DNA of 64,000 nt from Candidatus Marispirochaeta associata (GCA_001749745.1 JWTM01000475.1:1-64000), one strand, 5' to 3'. Shown: positions 17,282 through 26,918, counted from the stretch's first letter. The notes: generated by a model not told the origin, from the sequence alone. Program-made: numbers and translations.

Positions 17282-17952
17282 CCGTCTGCATTATCGAGGA
17301 TGATCAGGGAATCGCCGACTTTTTAAAAAAAGGCCTGAAAGAAGCCGGCTTCGTCGTGGACCATGCCGCCACCGGCGAGGAGGGCTACGACCTGATGCGC
17401 CACCGCGAATACGATGCGGCGGTGGTCGATATCATGCTGCCCGGCATCGACGGCTTGACGCTGATCGAGAATCTTCGGGGCGAAGGCAGACAGACGCCTA
17501 TATTGATTCTAAGCGCCAAGCGGGATGTGGACGACCGGGTCTCCGGCTTCCGTTCCGGCGGGGACGACTACCTGGTCAAACCCTTCTCATTCGCCGAGCT
17601 GATCGCTCGACTCCAGTCCCTGATCCGTCGCTCGACCAGAAGCGCCTCACCCACCCGCTTTGCCGCCGCCGACCTGAGCCTCGATCTGGTCAGCCGGGAG
17701 GTGAAGCGGGGCGACGCGGCGATCGAGCTGCAACCCCGGGAGTTCGCCCTGCTCGAATACCTCTTACGGAACGCGGGGCAGGTGCTCTCGAAGACGATGA
17801 TCATGGAGCATGTCTGGGACTACTCCTTCGATCCCCAGACCAATGTGGTGGATGTGCTGGTCTCCCGGCTGCGCTCGAAGATCGACAAGGATTTTGAACC
17901 GAAACTGATTCACACCGTCCGGGGCGTCGGCTATGTCCTCAAGGAGCGCTAA
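17278..17952 (+). CDS. OmpR/PhoB-type response regulator
   Basis: The 224-residue protein has an N-terminal receiver domain (phospho-acceptor D51 in VVDIMLPGIDG, switch lysine in YLVKPFSFAEL) and a C-terminal winged helix (LQPREFALLEYLLRNAG, then NVVDVLVSRLRSKID). It binds DNA after phosphorylation by the kinase encoded next, which overlaps it by 20 bases. Targets are unknown. Confidence 0.96.
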   Translation: MTVCIIEDDQGIADFLKKGLKEAGFVVDHAATGEEGYDLMRHREYDAAVVDIMLPGIDGLTLIENLRGEGRQTPILILSAKRDVDDRVSGFRSGGDDYLVKPFSFAELIARLQSLIRRSTRSASPTRFAAADLSLDLVSREVKRGDAAIELQPREFALLEYLLRNAGQVLSKTMIMEHVWDYSFDPQTNVVDVLVSRLRSKIDKDFEPKLIHTVRGVGYVLKER

Positions 17953-19354
17953 GGAACCGGGGCCCAAGCGGCCCTTTCAGACCCTCTACTTCCGTTTCGC
18001 CCTGACCTTCTTCTTTACCATGGCCCTTGCCGCCGGGATCCTCTTCGGCGGGACCTTTATAACCCTCTACCGCTCCCTGCAACAGGAGGATCAGGTCTAC
18101 ACCCAGCGGAAACTCCTCGCTTACTGGGCCCGCTTCCAGTCTGAAGAGATCGAGGGACTGACCGAGACCCTGCGTAACGAGACCCTGATCTACGACGAAC
18201 GCCCCTTTTTCGTACGACTCGCCAATAGCCGGAACGAGACCCTCTTCTTAGGGTACCCCGAACACTGGGGGCCCTTCGATATTCAGGCCCAGCTCGAGGC
18301 CTACGACATCAACGAGTTTCAAGAGACGATAACTATCGAAGCGGAGGAGCTCGATTTCTCCATCGAAACCGCCTCCATCGCCTTGGATAATCGCCATATT
18401 ATCCAGGTCGGCATGAGCACCGAACGGCGGGACTCCTTCCTGAGGCTCTACCAACGGAATTACCTCTTCTTCCTGCTCTTCGTGCTCCTTTTCGCCCTGG
18501 CCGCAGGGCTCTTCATCGCCTCCCGGGCGGTAGTACCGCTTAGACGCCTCTCGCTGGCCCTCAACTCGATTATCCGTACCGGGGATTTGAGCGCCCGGAT
18601 TCCGGTGCGGGAGAGTGGAGACGAGCTGGATGAGCTGGGAAATCTCTTCAACCAGCTCTTGGAGCGCATTCAGGGGCTGATCGCCCGCATGCGGGAGACC
18701 CTGGATACCGTAGCCCACGACCTCAGGACCCCGCTTACCCGGCTGCGGGGCAGCGCCGAGCTGGCGCTGCAGAGCAGCGACGCCGATCGACACGGCGAAG
18801 CCCTCTCCGATGCCTTAGAGGAGTCGGATCGAATCCTGACTCAGCTGAATGCCTTGATGGACATCTCCGAGGCCGATTCGGGAATTCTCAAGCTGCACAA
18901 GCAACCCATCGACCCGCGGGAACAACTGGAACGGGTAATCGAGATCTACACCTTTTTAGCCGAGGAGCGGGATATCCGCATCGAGCTCTCAGGCAGCTTC
19001 CCCACCGCCGTCGAGGCCGATCCGGTCCGCCTTCAGCAGATCTGCGGTAACCTGCTCGACAACGCCGTTAAATACTCCTACCCTGAGAAGACGGTTCGCC
19101 TCCGCGGATCTGAGAAGAGCGGGGAGAACGGACGCCTGTTCGTACTGGAGGTCGAGAACCGGGGGCCGCAGTTGGCGGAGGATGAGATCGACCGGATCTG
19201 GGACCGGCTCTATCGGGCGCGGGAGAACCGCAGCCCCGGTTTGGGGCTGGGTTTGAGTCTGGTCCGGGCCGTGGCGGAGGCCCATAACGGCACCGCCGCG
19301 GTCGAGAATATCGACGGCGGCGTCCGTTTTACGATTGCCTTACCCCTTCACTGA
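17933..19354 (+). CDS. Sensor histidine kinase
   Basis: This 473-residue kinase has two membrane helices (about 20-42 and 176-198) around a 130-residue periplasmic sensor region, then a HAMP segment, a HisKA domain with H262 in VAHDLRTPLTRLRG, and a HATPase domain with N-box NLLDNAVKYS and G-boxes ending in GLGLGLSLVRAV. It pairs with the OmpR-type regulator encoded upstream. The sensor region has no domain I recognise. Its 3' end overlaps the convergent ABC permease gene by 15 bases. Confidence 0.95.
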   Translation: MSSRSAKEPGPKRPFQTLYFRFALTFFFTMALAAGILFGGTFITLYRSLQQEDQVYTQRKLLAYWARFQSEEIEGLTETLRNETLIYDERPFFVRLANSRNETLFLGYPEHWGPFDIQAQLEAYDINEFQETITIEAEELDFSIETASIALDNRHIIQVGMSTERRDSFLRLYQRNYLFFLLFVLLFALAAGLFIASRAVVPLRRLSLALNSIIRTGDLSARIPVRESGDELDELGNLFNQLLERIQGLIARMRETLDTVAHDLRTPLTRLRGSAELALQSSDADRHGEALSDALEESDRILTQLNALMDISEADSGILKLHKQPIDPREQLERVIEIYTFLAEERDIRIELSGSFPTAVEADPVRLQQICGNLLDNAVKYSYPEKTVRLRGSEKSGENGRLFVLEVENRGPQLAEDEIDRIWDRLYRARENRSPGLGLGLSLVRAVAEAHNGTAAVENIDGGVRFTIALPLH

Positions 19355-20212
19355 GCCGGACATCAAGCCTCTGACGAAGTAACGACCCGAGACTTGATAG
19401 AGCAGCAGGGTCGGCAAGGCCGCCATAATCGCCCCGGCGAAGTGCACGTTGTACTCCTTCACGCCGGTGGATGAGCTGACCAAATTGTTCAGGGCCACCG
19501 TCATCGGCTGGGAGGTAGCGTCGCCGAAGGAGACCCCGAAGAGGAAGTCGTTCCAGATATTGGTCGTCTGCCAGATTACCGAGACCATGATAACCGGCGC
19601 CGAATTGGGCAGGATAATCTGGGTAAAGATCTTCATGAACCTGGCGCCGTCGACCTGGGCCGACTGTATCAGCTCGGTCGGCAGGTTGGCGTAGGAGTTC
19701 CGGAAGAAGAGGGTAGTAAACCCGATTCCATAGACTACGTGCACCAGCACCAGCCCCGGGGTGGTTCCGGCCAGGCGCAGCTTGCCGAGCACGGTTGCGG
19801 TGGGTATCAGGACGATCTGAAAGGGGATAAAACAGCCGAAGAGGATCAGCCCGAAGATGAGCTTCGCCCCCTTGAACTCCCACTTCGACAACACGAAGCC
19901 GCTCAAGGCGCCCATAATAGTCGAGATCAGTACCGCCGGGACGACCATCCGGATCGAGTTCCAGAAGTAGGGACGCAAACCGGTCGCCTGTACCCCGACC
20001 TGAGCTTCCGACCAGGCCTTCTTCCAGAAATCGAAGGAGAAGCTCTCCGGCAAGGCCAGCATGTTGCCGGTCCGAATCTCAGAGAGGGGTTTAACCGAGT
20101 TGACCAGCATTACGTACATGGGCACCAGGAAGTAGATCGCGAAAAAAATCAGTATGGCGAAGACCGTGTATTTAAAGCCGCGGGAGACCCGCATTGTATC
20201 GCTGATAGTCAT
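19340..20212 (-). CDS. Carbohydrate ABC transporter permease (MalG type)
   Basis: The 290-residue protein has about six membrane helices and the permease loop ESAQVDGA-like region (ELIQSAQVDGARFMKIFTQI), followed by the proline of the EAA motif. It is the inner-membrane partner of the permease encoded upstream (4-base gap, with AAGGAGGG before the ATG). No ATPase gene lies in the cluster, so a shared MsmK/UgpC-type ATPase encoded elsewhere is probably used. The binding-protein promoter carries the operator motif shared with the glycyl radical enzyme genes. Confidence 0.93.
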   Translation of the reverse strand: MTISDTMRVSRGFKYTVFAILIFFAIYFLVPMYVMLVNSVKPLSEIRTGNMLALPESFSFDFWKKAWSEAQVGVQATGLRPYFWNSIRMVVPAVLISTIMGALSGFVLSKWEFKGAKLIFGLILFGCFIPFQIVLIPTATVLGKLRLAGTTPGLVLVHVVYGIGFTTLFFRNSYANLPTELIQSAQVDGARFMKIFTQIILPNSAPVIMVSVIWQTTNIWNDFLFGVSFGDATSQPMTVALNNLVSSSTGVKEYNVHFAGAIMAALPTLLLYQVSGRYFVRGLMSGSVKG

Positions 20213-20215
20213 ATC

Positions 20216-21100
20216 TTAGCCCTCCTTTACCTGGGCCCTGATGTAGGGAACGATGAAGATACTGATCGCGATGAGCATCAGCACCGCCGAAGAAGCGCCG
20301 ATGGCCATCTGATTCCGGGTGAAGGTATAGGAGTACATGAAGGTCGAGGGCAGCTCCGAGGCCAGGCCCGGTCCGCCGTTGGTCAGGGCTACGACCAGGT
20401 CGTAGGACTTGATCGCCATATGCCCCAGGACGACCACGACCGATAGGAAGGTCGAACCCAGCTGGGGAATAATAACGCTCTGATAGAGCCGTACCGGTCC
20501 CGCCCCGTCGACTACTGCCGATTCAATGGTCGAGTGAGGAATGGCCCTGAGGCCCGCCAGGAAGATCACCATCACATAGCCCGAAACCTGCCAGACTCCG
20601 GCGATGACGACCGTGTAAATCGAGTAATCGGAGTTCTTGATCCAGTCGAAGCTGAAGTTCTGAAAACCCCACAGATGCATAATATGTTCAAGACCGATCC
20701 CCGGATCGAGGAACCACTTCCAGGCGGTTCCGGTTACGATAAAGGAGATCGCCATAGGAAAGAGATAGATCGGACGGAACACCCGTTCGGTAAAGGCCGA
20801 GAAATCTATCAAAATGGCGAGGAAAAGCCCTAAAAGGGTACTAATACCGATATAGAGAACGCCGAATACCGCCATATTCTTGATGGCGATGCTCCAGTGC
20901 TCCAGGGCGAATAACTTTTGGTAGTTCTCTCCGCCTATCCAGTTCATTACCGGAAGAATCTTCGATCCGGTGAATGAGAGATAGATCGTGAAGAGGATGA
21001 ATCCGTAGACGAAGACCATCGAGAGGATGACCGTCGGCAAGAGCACCGACCGGGCGACCAGATCGTCCCCTGATAAGCTCCACCTCTTTTTGATTGGCAT
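20216..21100 (-). CDS. Carbohydrate ABC transporter permease (MalF type)
   Basis: This 294-residue protein has about six membrane helices and the EAA-loop ESAVVDGAGPVRLYQSVIIP. It forms the heterodimeric channel with the next permease. It lies 91 bases behind the binding-protein gene; such a gap often holds a stability or attenuation element, but I see no strong hairpin. The substrate class is sugars or polyols by family. Confidence 0.93.
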   Translation of the reverse strand: MPIKKRWSLSGDDLVARSVLLPTVILSMVFVYGFILFTIYLSFTGSKILPVMNWIGGENYQKLFALEHWSIAIKNMAVFGVLYIGISTLLGLFLAILIDFSAFTERVFRPIYLFPMAISFIVTGTAWKWFLDPGIGLEHIMHLWGFQNFSFDWIKNSDYSIYTVVIAGVWQVSGYVMVIFLAGLRAIPHSTIESAVVDGAGPVRLYQSVIIPQLGSTFLSVVVVLGHMAIKSYDLVVALTNGGPGLASELPSTFMYSYTFTRNQMAIGASSAVLMLIAISIFIVPYIRAQVKEG

Positions 21101-21191
21101 AAAACACTCCCGCTCCAGATATAGAGAGAGACGGGAGCAAGCCCCCGCCCCTCACGATTATTGTACTCGTTGCAGCTTAGTTACACACGAA

Positions 21192-22469
21192 TTATTTCGC
21201 AGCTTCCACTGCCTTTACCAGCTCTTCGACGGCCTGCTCGGAATCGTATGCACCGTTAAAGTGAGCGGTTACTACGTCGTAGATCGCATTCTTGATCGAG
21301 GCGGGTTCGCCGTGACCATGAGCCATCGATCCGAAGAGTGTTCCGTTCTTGTTGGCCTCGGCCAGCTCCTTCATCGCAGTCTTGCCGATGATAGTGAACT
21401 CAGCGTCGGAAACGTCGGTCCGGGCGGGGACGGATCCCTTAACGGTGTTGAACGCAACCTGGAACTCGGGCGACATAATATCGCTTGCCAGGGAACGCTG
21501 GGCGGCCTGCTTAGCGGCGTCGACCTTGAACATAACAAACTGGTCGGAGTTGAAGAGCACGGTACCCTGGGTTCCGGGAGTACGGAAACCGTAGAAGTCC
21601 TCATTGGGCTCCAGACCGGCATTGAAGAACTCGCCCTTGGCCCAGTCGCCCATCATCTGGAAGGCGGCCTGTCCCTCGATAACCATCGAGCTGGCCAGGT
21701 TCCAATCGCGACCGGAGAAGTTCTCATCCACAAAGCCTCGCAGGGTGGACATCATCTCGAAGGCCTCGAGCATCGTGTCCGAACCGAGAGCAGCGGGATC
21801 GAGATCGATCAGGGATGCTTCATAGAACTCGGGTCCGCCGGCGGCAACGACAACCGCATCGAAGAGGGTTGCATCCTGCCAGGGCTGACCGCCGTGAGCC
21901 AGTGCGATGTACCCGGCATTCTGAGCCTTCTCGAGGGCGTCGACGTAGGCGTCCCAGGATTTGATCGGAATCTCGATGTCGAGTTCATCCATGATTTCCT
22001 TGTTGGCCCAAACCCAGTTAGTGGAGTGGACGTTTACCGGAGCGGCAATCCATTTGCCGTCGTACTTAGAGAACTTCTTCAGTGCATCGGGAACGACCGC
22101 GTCCCAATTCTCTTCCGCCGCCAGCTCGTTCATGTCGGCCAAAAGTCCCAGTTCGGCCCAGTCCAGGATGTCGAAACCGAGCATCTGTACCGCGGCAGGG
22201 GGATTTCCTGCAGTCGCCCTGGAGCGCAGAACCGTCATGGCCTGGGTTCCGCCGCCGCCGGCGACGGGAGAGTCGATCCATTCGATGCCCTGATCTTCGA
22301 GCATCTCCTTCAATACATTCAACGCAGCGGCTTCACCGCCGGAGGTCCACCAGTGGAGTACCTCAACCTCATTCTCCTGCTCTACAGCAGCCGATTCCTG
22401 CTCGCCGCCGGCAAAAAGAAACGCACCGGACAACAGAGCCACTAAAATAACCAGAAAAGCTTTTTTCAT
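21192..22469 (-). CDS. Extracellular sugar-binding protein of the ABC transporter
   Basis: The 425-residue protein has a signal peptide ending in [10 protein letters not shown] (residues 15-25), without a lipobox cysteine, a pattern common in spirochaete binding proteins. The body fits the family 1 sugar-binding proteins: [15 protein letters not shown] near the start, [12 protein letters not shown] in the middle and SVPARTDV later. It would capture the substrate in the periplasm and deliver it to the two permeases downstream. A near-consensus promoter and an operator-like site lie upstream. Confidence 0.93.
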   Translation of the reverse strand: MKKAFLVILVALLSGAFLFAGGEQESAAVEQENEVEVLHWWTSGGEAAALNVLKEMLEDQGIEWIDSPVAGGGGTQAMTVLRSRATAGNPPAAVQMLGFDILDWAELGLLADMNELAAEENWDAVVPDALKKFSKYDGKWIAAPVNVHSTNWVWANKEIMDELDIEIPIKSWDAYVDALEKAQNAGYIALAHGGQPWQDATLFDAVVVAAGGPEFYEASLIDLDPAALGSDTMLEAFEMMSTLRGFVDENFSGRDWNLASSMVIEGQAAFQMMGDWAKGEFFNAGLEPNEDFYGFRTPGTQGTVLFNSDQFVMFKVDAAKQAAQRSLASDIMSPEFQVAFNTVKGSVPARTDVSDAEFTIIGKTAMKELAEANKNGTLFGSMAHGHGEPASIKNAIYDVVTAHFNGAYDSEQAVEELVKAVEAAK

Positions 22470-22499
22470 CTTTTCCTCCTCTTTAGATATGTATCAAAA

Positions 22500-22528
22500 A
22501 TTGTAACATTGCCCCTTGCAGTTGTCAA
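22500..22528 (-). promoter_or_regulatory. Promoter of the ABC transporter operon
   Basis: On the minus strand TTGACA (22528-22523) and TACAAT (22505-22500) are exactly 17 bases apart. A strong ribosome-binding site (GAGGAGG) lies before the ATG at 22469. Confidence 0.75.
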
Positions 22529-22536
22529 TTTTTATT

Positions 22537-22548
22537 TATCATATGAAA
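22537..22548. promoter_or_regulatory. Operator-like site 1 (TATCATATGAAA)
   Basis: TATCATATGAAA matches the motif TTTCATAYGAAA seen at three other promoters in the region. It lies 8 bases upstream of the -35 box of the transporter promoter. No clear second site is found 21 bp away. Confidence 0.55.
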
Positions 22549-22611
22549 GCTACTTTTTGTTATATTCTTGCAGTATTGGCTTCAAACGTCTATTATTTCT
22601 AATTTTCCCTC

Positions 22612-22640
22612 TTGTCGCACCCGTATGGAAGTCGTATATT
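22612..22640 (+). promoter_or_regulatory. Promoter of the epimerase/oxidoreductase operon
   Basis: TTGTCG (22612-22617) and TATATT (22635-22640) are 17 bases apart. Transcription would start near 22647, inside the first downstream operator-like site. Confidence 0.65.
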
Positions 22641-22672
22641 TTCATACGAAAACAGTAAACTATCATACGATA
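22640..22672. promoter_or_regulatory. Operator-like sites 2 and 3, 21 bp apart
   Basis: TTTCATACGAAA (22640-22651) and TATCATACGATA (22661-22672) begin exactly 21 bases apart and cover the predicted transcription start and leader. Each is a palindrome with one mismatched pair. Confidence 0.65.
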
Positions 22673-22691
22673 TATTCATTGGAGGTAAACA

Positions 22692-23504
22692 ATGGGATCC
22701 GAAGCAATCGGAAAGGTGGGAAAGAAGGTCAAGACCGCTGCAGGACTCTTTTGGGCCGATTACGGTGACTTAGGCGGACAGGTGCGTGAACTGGAGAGCG
22801 CCGGGGCCGACTGGATTCACCTGGAGATGCGAGACGGGAATTATATGAACTTCAACGCTCCCCGGGGCGGTCTGGACGTACTGATGGGCATTCGGCCCCA
22901 CACCAACTTAGAGGTGGAGGTTCAGCTGCAGATGATGCGTCCCACCTTCGATCTCTACCGGCAACTAAAGGACGCAGGAGCCGATCTGATCTCCCTGCCG
23001 ATCGAAACGACCATGGAGAACCTGATTCAAGACCTCTCATTCATCAAAGAGCACTTGGATCTGAAAGTCGGGGTATGGGCCTGGCAGGGGCTGCCGGTGG
23101 TCTTCTTCGAGCAGTACATTCCCTTCGTAGATATTGTCGAGTACGAGAGCCGGGCCCGGTTCTGGCAGAACAAGAAAGGTGCGACCCCCCATGTACTGGA
23201 CGACATCATGGTTACCAGCATTCGGCGGATTCATGATATGATCGTCGATGCCGGCCGGGAAGGCGAGGTCGATCTAATGGAGGACGGCGGAATCGGCGCG
23301 GACAATTCGGCTCGTTTCGTCGAGGCCGGCATGACCGTGGGCGAGTACTCTTCGGCCTTCCTGAAAGGTGCCGACGGCGAAGGCCCCGGAGGCCGCTACC
23401 AGGCCGGGAAAGGGAAGATCACCGCCGCATTCAATAAGGTCAGAACCGCGCTGGATCAAGCGGCCGATCTCTACCGCACTGACGACGGACGTCTAAAGCA
23501 GTAG
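22692..23504 (+). CDS. Ribulose-phosphate 3-epimerase-like protein
   Basis: This 270-residue TIM-barrel protein follows the RPE pattern: a first strand with AGLFWADYGDLGGQVRELE, the metal region WIHLEMRDGNYM (in place of HIDVMDG), DLISLPIET, and the phosphate-loop region DLMEDGGIGADN. It is longer than typical RPE (about 220 residues), and several metal positions differ, so it may act on another sugar phosphate or keto sugar. GGAGG precedes the ATG. A MocA-type oxidoreductase follows 41 bases later. The promoter has paired operator-like sites shared with the glycyl radical enzyme genes. Confidence 0.82.
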   Translation: MGSEAIGKVGKKVKTAAGLFWADYGDLGGQVRELESAGADWIHLEMRDGNYMNFNAPRGGLDVLMGIRPHTNLEVEVQLQMMRPTFDLYRQLKDAGADLISLPIETTMENLIQDLSFIKEHLDLKVGVWAWQGLPVVFFEQYIPFVDIVEYESRARFWQNKKGATPHVLDDIMVTSIRRIHDMIVDAGREGEVDLMEDGGIGADNSARFVEAGMTVGEYSSAFLKGADGEGPGGRYQAGKGKITAAFNKVRTALDQAADLYRTDDGRLKQ

Positions 23505-23545
23505 AAAATCGTTAAGAACCATATAGAGGAAACGAGGGGGAACCC

Positions 23546-24679
23546 ATGCAGGAAACAGAGCAAACAATCGGCATCGCCCTAGTCGGCTACGGAGGAATCG
23601 GCCGGGTCCACAATGCGGCCCTGGCCCAGGTAAAGCACATCTATCCCCAAACAGCACCGCCCTTCGAACTCAAGGCGGTCTGTATGCGCAACCAGGCCAA
23701 AGCCGAGGCCGCCGCCGCGGAGGCGGGAGCCGAACGGGCCTACGGGGAGTTCGACCAACTCCTTAGCGACGACTCGATTCAGGTGCTGGACATGGTTACC
23801 CCTAACTTCGCCCACGAGGAGCAGATCGCCAAGGCGGTCGCCGCGGGTAAGCACATTATCTGCGAGAAACCCTTGAGCGCCACCCGGGAGGAGGCCGAAC
23901 GGATCAGCCGCGCCGTCGAAGCCTCGGGGAGAACCTTCGGGATGATCTTCAACTACCGCTTCATTCCGGCCTTGATGCAGGCCAAGCAGATGATCGACGC
24001 CGGAAAACTGGGGGAGATCTACTCCTTTCGGGCCGAATACTACCACACCGGGTATCAGAATCCCGAGCGACCTTTAAGCTGGCGCATGGAGATGGATAAA
24101 TCAGGCGGCGGGGCGATGGTCGACCTGGGGGTGCATGTTATCGATCTGATCCACTACCTCTTCGGCGGCGTTGCCGCCGTGCAGGGGATGACCGAAACCT
24201 ATATCTCTGAGCGACCGGTGGCCAAGGGCGCCGCCGAGAAGGGAGCGGTTACCGTCGACGATGCGGCCTGGTTCAACCTGCTCCTCGAGAACGGCGCCAA
24301 AGGCACCCTCGAGGTCTCCCGCTTCGCCACCGGCACCCTGGACGACCTCAACCTGGTCGCTTACGGCAGTAAAGGGGCGCTGCGTTTCAGTCTGATGGAT
24401 TCGAGTTATCTCTACTGGTTCGATGCCGAGGAACCGGCGGCCGGGATCGGCGGCTGGAGCAGGCTGGAGACGGTGCAACGCTATCCCGACGCGGTGCTTC
24501 CCAATCCCCGCTCGGTAACCGGCTGGACCCGTTACCATGCGGAGAATCTCTACCGCTTCCTGAAGGCGGTAGCGGCGAGGGAATTATTCAGCCCCGGCGT
24601 CGCCGACGGCCTGGCTGCTCAAAGGGTGCTCAGCACCGCCTATGCCGCAGCGGAGAGCGGAGGGTGGGTCGAGGTCTGA
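23546..24679 (+). CDS. Gfo/Idh/MocA family NAD(P)-dependent oxidoreductase
   Basis: The 377-residue protein begins with a Rossmann motif (IALVGYGGIGRVHNAAL) and has the family signature CEKPLSATREEAE, the catalytic lysine being in EKP. The C-terminal half holds GGGAMVDLGVHVIDLIHYLFG, with the usual aspartate and histidine. These enzymes oxidise or reduce sugars, inositols and amino sugars, often at C3. Placed with a sugar transporter, an RPE-like protein and the GMC flavoprotein gene, it suggests a keto-sugar step in the pathway. Confidence 0.93.
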   Translation: MQETEQTIGIALVGYGGIGRVHNAALAQVKHIYPQTAPPFELKAVCMRNQAKAEAAAAEAGAERAYGEFDQLLSDDSIQVLDMVTPNFAHEEQIAKAVAAGKHIICEKPLSATREEAERISRAVEASGRTFGMIFNYRFIPALMQAKQMIDAGKLGEIYSFRAEYYHTGYQNPERPLSWRMEMDKSGGGAMVDLGVHVIDLIHYLFGGVAAVQGMTETYISERPVAKGAAEKGAVTVDDAAWFNLLLENGAKGTLEVSRFATGTLDDLNLVAYGSKGALRFSLMDSSYLYWFDAEEPAAGIGGWSRLETVQRYPDAVLPNPRSVTGWTRYHAENLYRFLKAVAARELFSPGVADGLAAQRVLSTAYAAAESGGWVEV

Positions 24680-24763
24680 TCCCGCCCGCCTCCGGCGGCT
24701 ATACAGAAGCGCCGAGGATGCATAAGATAGGCGAAACTCAGAGCCGAGGTTGACCGCCGCCCT

Positions 24764-26029
24764 ATGCATCATTTACTGCACCATATAGAAAAACGCTTCC
24801 TGTTATTCCTTCTTATTTTTGCCCTGCTCATCCCTGAGGCCGCTGCGCTCCCGGCGGCAGATCCGCCGGAACTGGAGTGCCGGGCGGCGGTGCTCTACGA
24901 TCTTGAGACGGGAGCGCTCCTCTATGAGAAGAACGCGGACGCTTCCATTCCGCCGGCATCAATGACCAAACTGATGAGCCTCCATCTGGCCTACGAGGCG
25001 ATAGCCTCGGGCCAGCTCTCTAAGGAGCAGCTAATCCCCATAAGCCCGGAGGCCTCTTTTCAAGCCAGCCCTCCCCGCTCATCCCTGATGTTCCTCGAAA
25101 CGGGCCAGCGGGTGACCCTGCTCGATCTGATGATAGGCCTGGCCCTCCCGTCGGGAAACGACGCCGGCGTGGCTCTGGCTAGGGCGGTAGCGGGATCGAT
25201 GCCCGCCTTTGTGGAGAGAATGAACTCGGAAGCCCGCAGGCTCGGTTTGACGAAGACCCGCTTTGTCGACTCTTTCGGCTACAGTGCGGAGAACCTCACC
25301 ACTCCCCGGGAGTTCGCTCGCTTCTGCCGCTTCTACCTGGAAACCCACCCGGAGGCGATCGAAGAGCTCCACCGCTTGACCGAATACACCTATCCCCGGG
25401 AGGAGAACATCCCCCAGGGCGGATCTAGCGTCTATGGTCCGATTACCCAGTACAACCACAATGTGCTGGTTGGAATCCTGGACGGGGTGGACGGGCTGAA
25501 AACAGGCTACATCGATGAGTCGGGCTATAATCTGGCGCTCACGGCCGAGCGGGAGGGGCGCAGGCTGCTCGCCGTGCTGATGGGGGGACCGGGAGAGGAC
25601 AGCCGTCAGGGAGGACTGGTGCGGGCGGTGGATGCAACCTCCCTCATCTCGTACGGATTCTACGCCAGCCGGACCTTCGTCCCCGAAGGGCCTTCCCTGC
25701 CTCCCCGCAGGGTCTACCTGGGGGAACGGAAAACGGTTCAAAGCCGGACGGAGGCGCTGCCGGCGATCACCCTGCCGGCCGAAGAAGCTTTACTGATAGA
25801 GTGGGAGATTCTGTACAAGGAGCGGCTTAGCGCCCCGCTGGCCGAAGGGAGTCGCATCGGGGAGCTCATCTGCCGTAGCCCCGACGGAAGCCTGCTCTTC
25901 AGCCGGCCGATTCTCAGCGCTGAGCGCATAAAGCGGGGAGGTCTTTGGCGCAGGATCTGGGATTCGGCGGCACTCTTTATGGCCGGACTCCCCTGGAATC
26001 GTACTAGACCTTCAAACTATATTCCCTGA
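24764..26029 (+). CDS. D-alanyl-D-alanine carboxypeptidase (S11 family)
   Basis: This 421-residue penicillin-binding protein trims pentapeptides of peptidoglycan. It has a signal peptide (about 1-30) and the three active-site motifs: SMTK (in PPASMTKLMSLH), SGN (in LALPSGNDAG) and KTG (in GLKTGYIDESG). A C-terminal DacA-like domain and a basic, partly hydrophobic tail (RIWDSAALFMAGL) follow, suggesting weak membrane anchoring. It overlaps the convergent epimerase gene by 26 bases and looks unrelated to the catabolic genes around it. No ribosome-binding site is clear before the ATG. Confidence 0.93.
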   Translation: MHHLLHHIEKRFLLFLLIFALLIPEAAALPAADPPELECRAAVLYDLETGALLYEKNADASIPPASMTKLMSLHLAYEAIASGQLSKEQLIPISPEASFQASPPRSSLMFLETGQRVTLLDLMIGLALPSGNDAGVALARAVAGSMPAFVERMNSEARRLGLTKTRFVDSFGYSAENLTTPREFARFCRFYLETHPEAIEELHRLTEYTYPREENIPQGGSSVYGPITQYNHNVLVGILDGVDGLKTGYIDESGYNLALTAEREGRRLLAVLMGGPGEDSRQGGLVRAVDATSLISYGFYASRTFVPEGPSLPPRRVYLGERKTVQSRTEALPAITLPAEEALLIEWEILYKERLSAPLAEGSRIGELICRSPDGSLLFSRPILSAERIKRGGLWRRIWDSAALFMAGLPWNRTRPSNYIP

Positions 26030-26870
26030 TACAGCGGCTTATGGCCTCCGACGATTCAGTGAAGGGGATTCCGGCCCTTCCGATCTTTCCGGTATCGAGC
26101 CGCGCATCCCGGGGATGTTCCCGGTAGGCCTCGTCGTCCCGGATCAGGAGCTCGTCGATCCGCGCCTCTAATCCCATCTCGACTAGTATATGCCGAGCAA
26201 GATCGTAACGGGACTTCTCGGTAAAGGATCCGACGTGGTAGATCCCCGGATCCAGATCCATAATGCGGTCGAAGCGGTCGACCACATCGTTGACATAGGT
26301 AACCCCCCGGTACTCGTTGGGCGAGGCCTTCACCGGCTTGCCGCTCAGGATCGAGCGCACCGCATCCCACAAGAGGTTATTGACCACCGGGAGCCCGCGC
26401 TCGGGAACGCCGAACATCCAGCAGAAACGCAGCACGACCAGTTCGTCCAGAAGCTCAGCCAGGAGCCCTTCGGCTTCCAGCTTGTTCTTACCGTAGACAG
26501 TATCCGGTGCGGGGGTGTCGGTTTCGGAGTAGGGTCCCGCCTCACCGTTGCCGTTGAATACCTGCTCGGAGCTCAAGAAGATCATCCGCGCCCCGTGCTC
26601 CTTGGCCGCCTGTCCCACGTTCAGGGCGCCGGTCACGTTGATCTCCCGGCACTTATCGGGATTCTCGTTGCAGAATCCGGTCAGGGCGATCGCCGCCGCA
26701 TGGATCACATAGTCGGGCTTGATCAGATTGAAGGCGTCCGCCACCTTTTCCCTGTCGAGGATATCCAGCTCGGCCACATCGGTGGAGACGATATTGAAGC
26801 TGTGTCGAAAAGTGGTGCGGAAGCGGGTTCCGAAGAAGCCGCCGCCGCCGGTTAACAGTACCGTTTTCAT
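26004..26870 (-). CDS. NAD-dependent epimerase/dehydratase (RmlD-like SDR)
   Basis: The 288-residue protein has the extended SDR nucleotide motif VLLTGGGGFFGTRF and the catalytic YxxxK in TVYGKNKLEAE, and resembles dTDP-4-dehydrorhamnose reductase (RmlD) types. I place the start at ATG 26870 because the next ATG upstream (26882) coincides with the predicted transcription start. It diverges from the first glycyl radical enzyme, and the two promoters share bases in their -35 regions. It is therefore likely controlled by the same operator pair and involved in processing the same sugar. Confidence 0.87.
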   Translation of the reverse strand: MKTVLLTGGGGFFGTRFRTTFRHSFNIVSTDVAELDILDREKVADAFNLIKPDYVIHAAAIALTGFCNENPDKCREINVTGALNVGQAAKEHGARMIFLSSEQVFNGNGEAGPYSETDTPAPDTVYGKNKLEAEGLLAELLDELVVLRFCWMFGVPERGLPVVNNLLWDAVRSILSGKPVKASPNEYRGVTYVNDVVDRFDRIMDLDPGIYHVGSFTEKSRYDLARHILVEMGLEARIDELLIRDDEAYREHPRDARLDTGKIGRAGIPFTESSEAISRCIREYSLKV

Positions 26871-26889
26871 AGCTCGATTCATGTATAGA

Positions 26890-26918
26890 GGTATACCCCC
26901 TATTTACAGGATTGTCAA
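26890..26918 (-). promoter_or_regulatory. Promoter of the NAD-dependent epimerase gene
   Basis: On the minus strand TTGACA (26918-26913) and TATACC (26895-26890) are 17 bases apart. The -35 box overlaps operator-like site 4, so one bound regulator could control both directions. Confidence 0.65.

Noticed and set aside
21027..22445. A 472-codon plus-strand open frame opposite the sugar-binding protein gene
   Set aside because: It is antisense to a clear binding-protein gene with signal peptide, promoter and ribosome-binding site. Its composition (many Gly, His, Leu, Val) is typical of a mirror frame in GC-rich DNA, and no family is recognisable.
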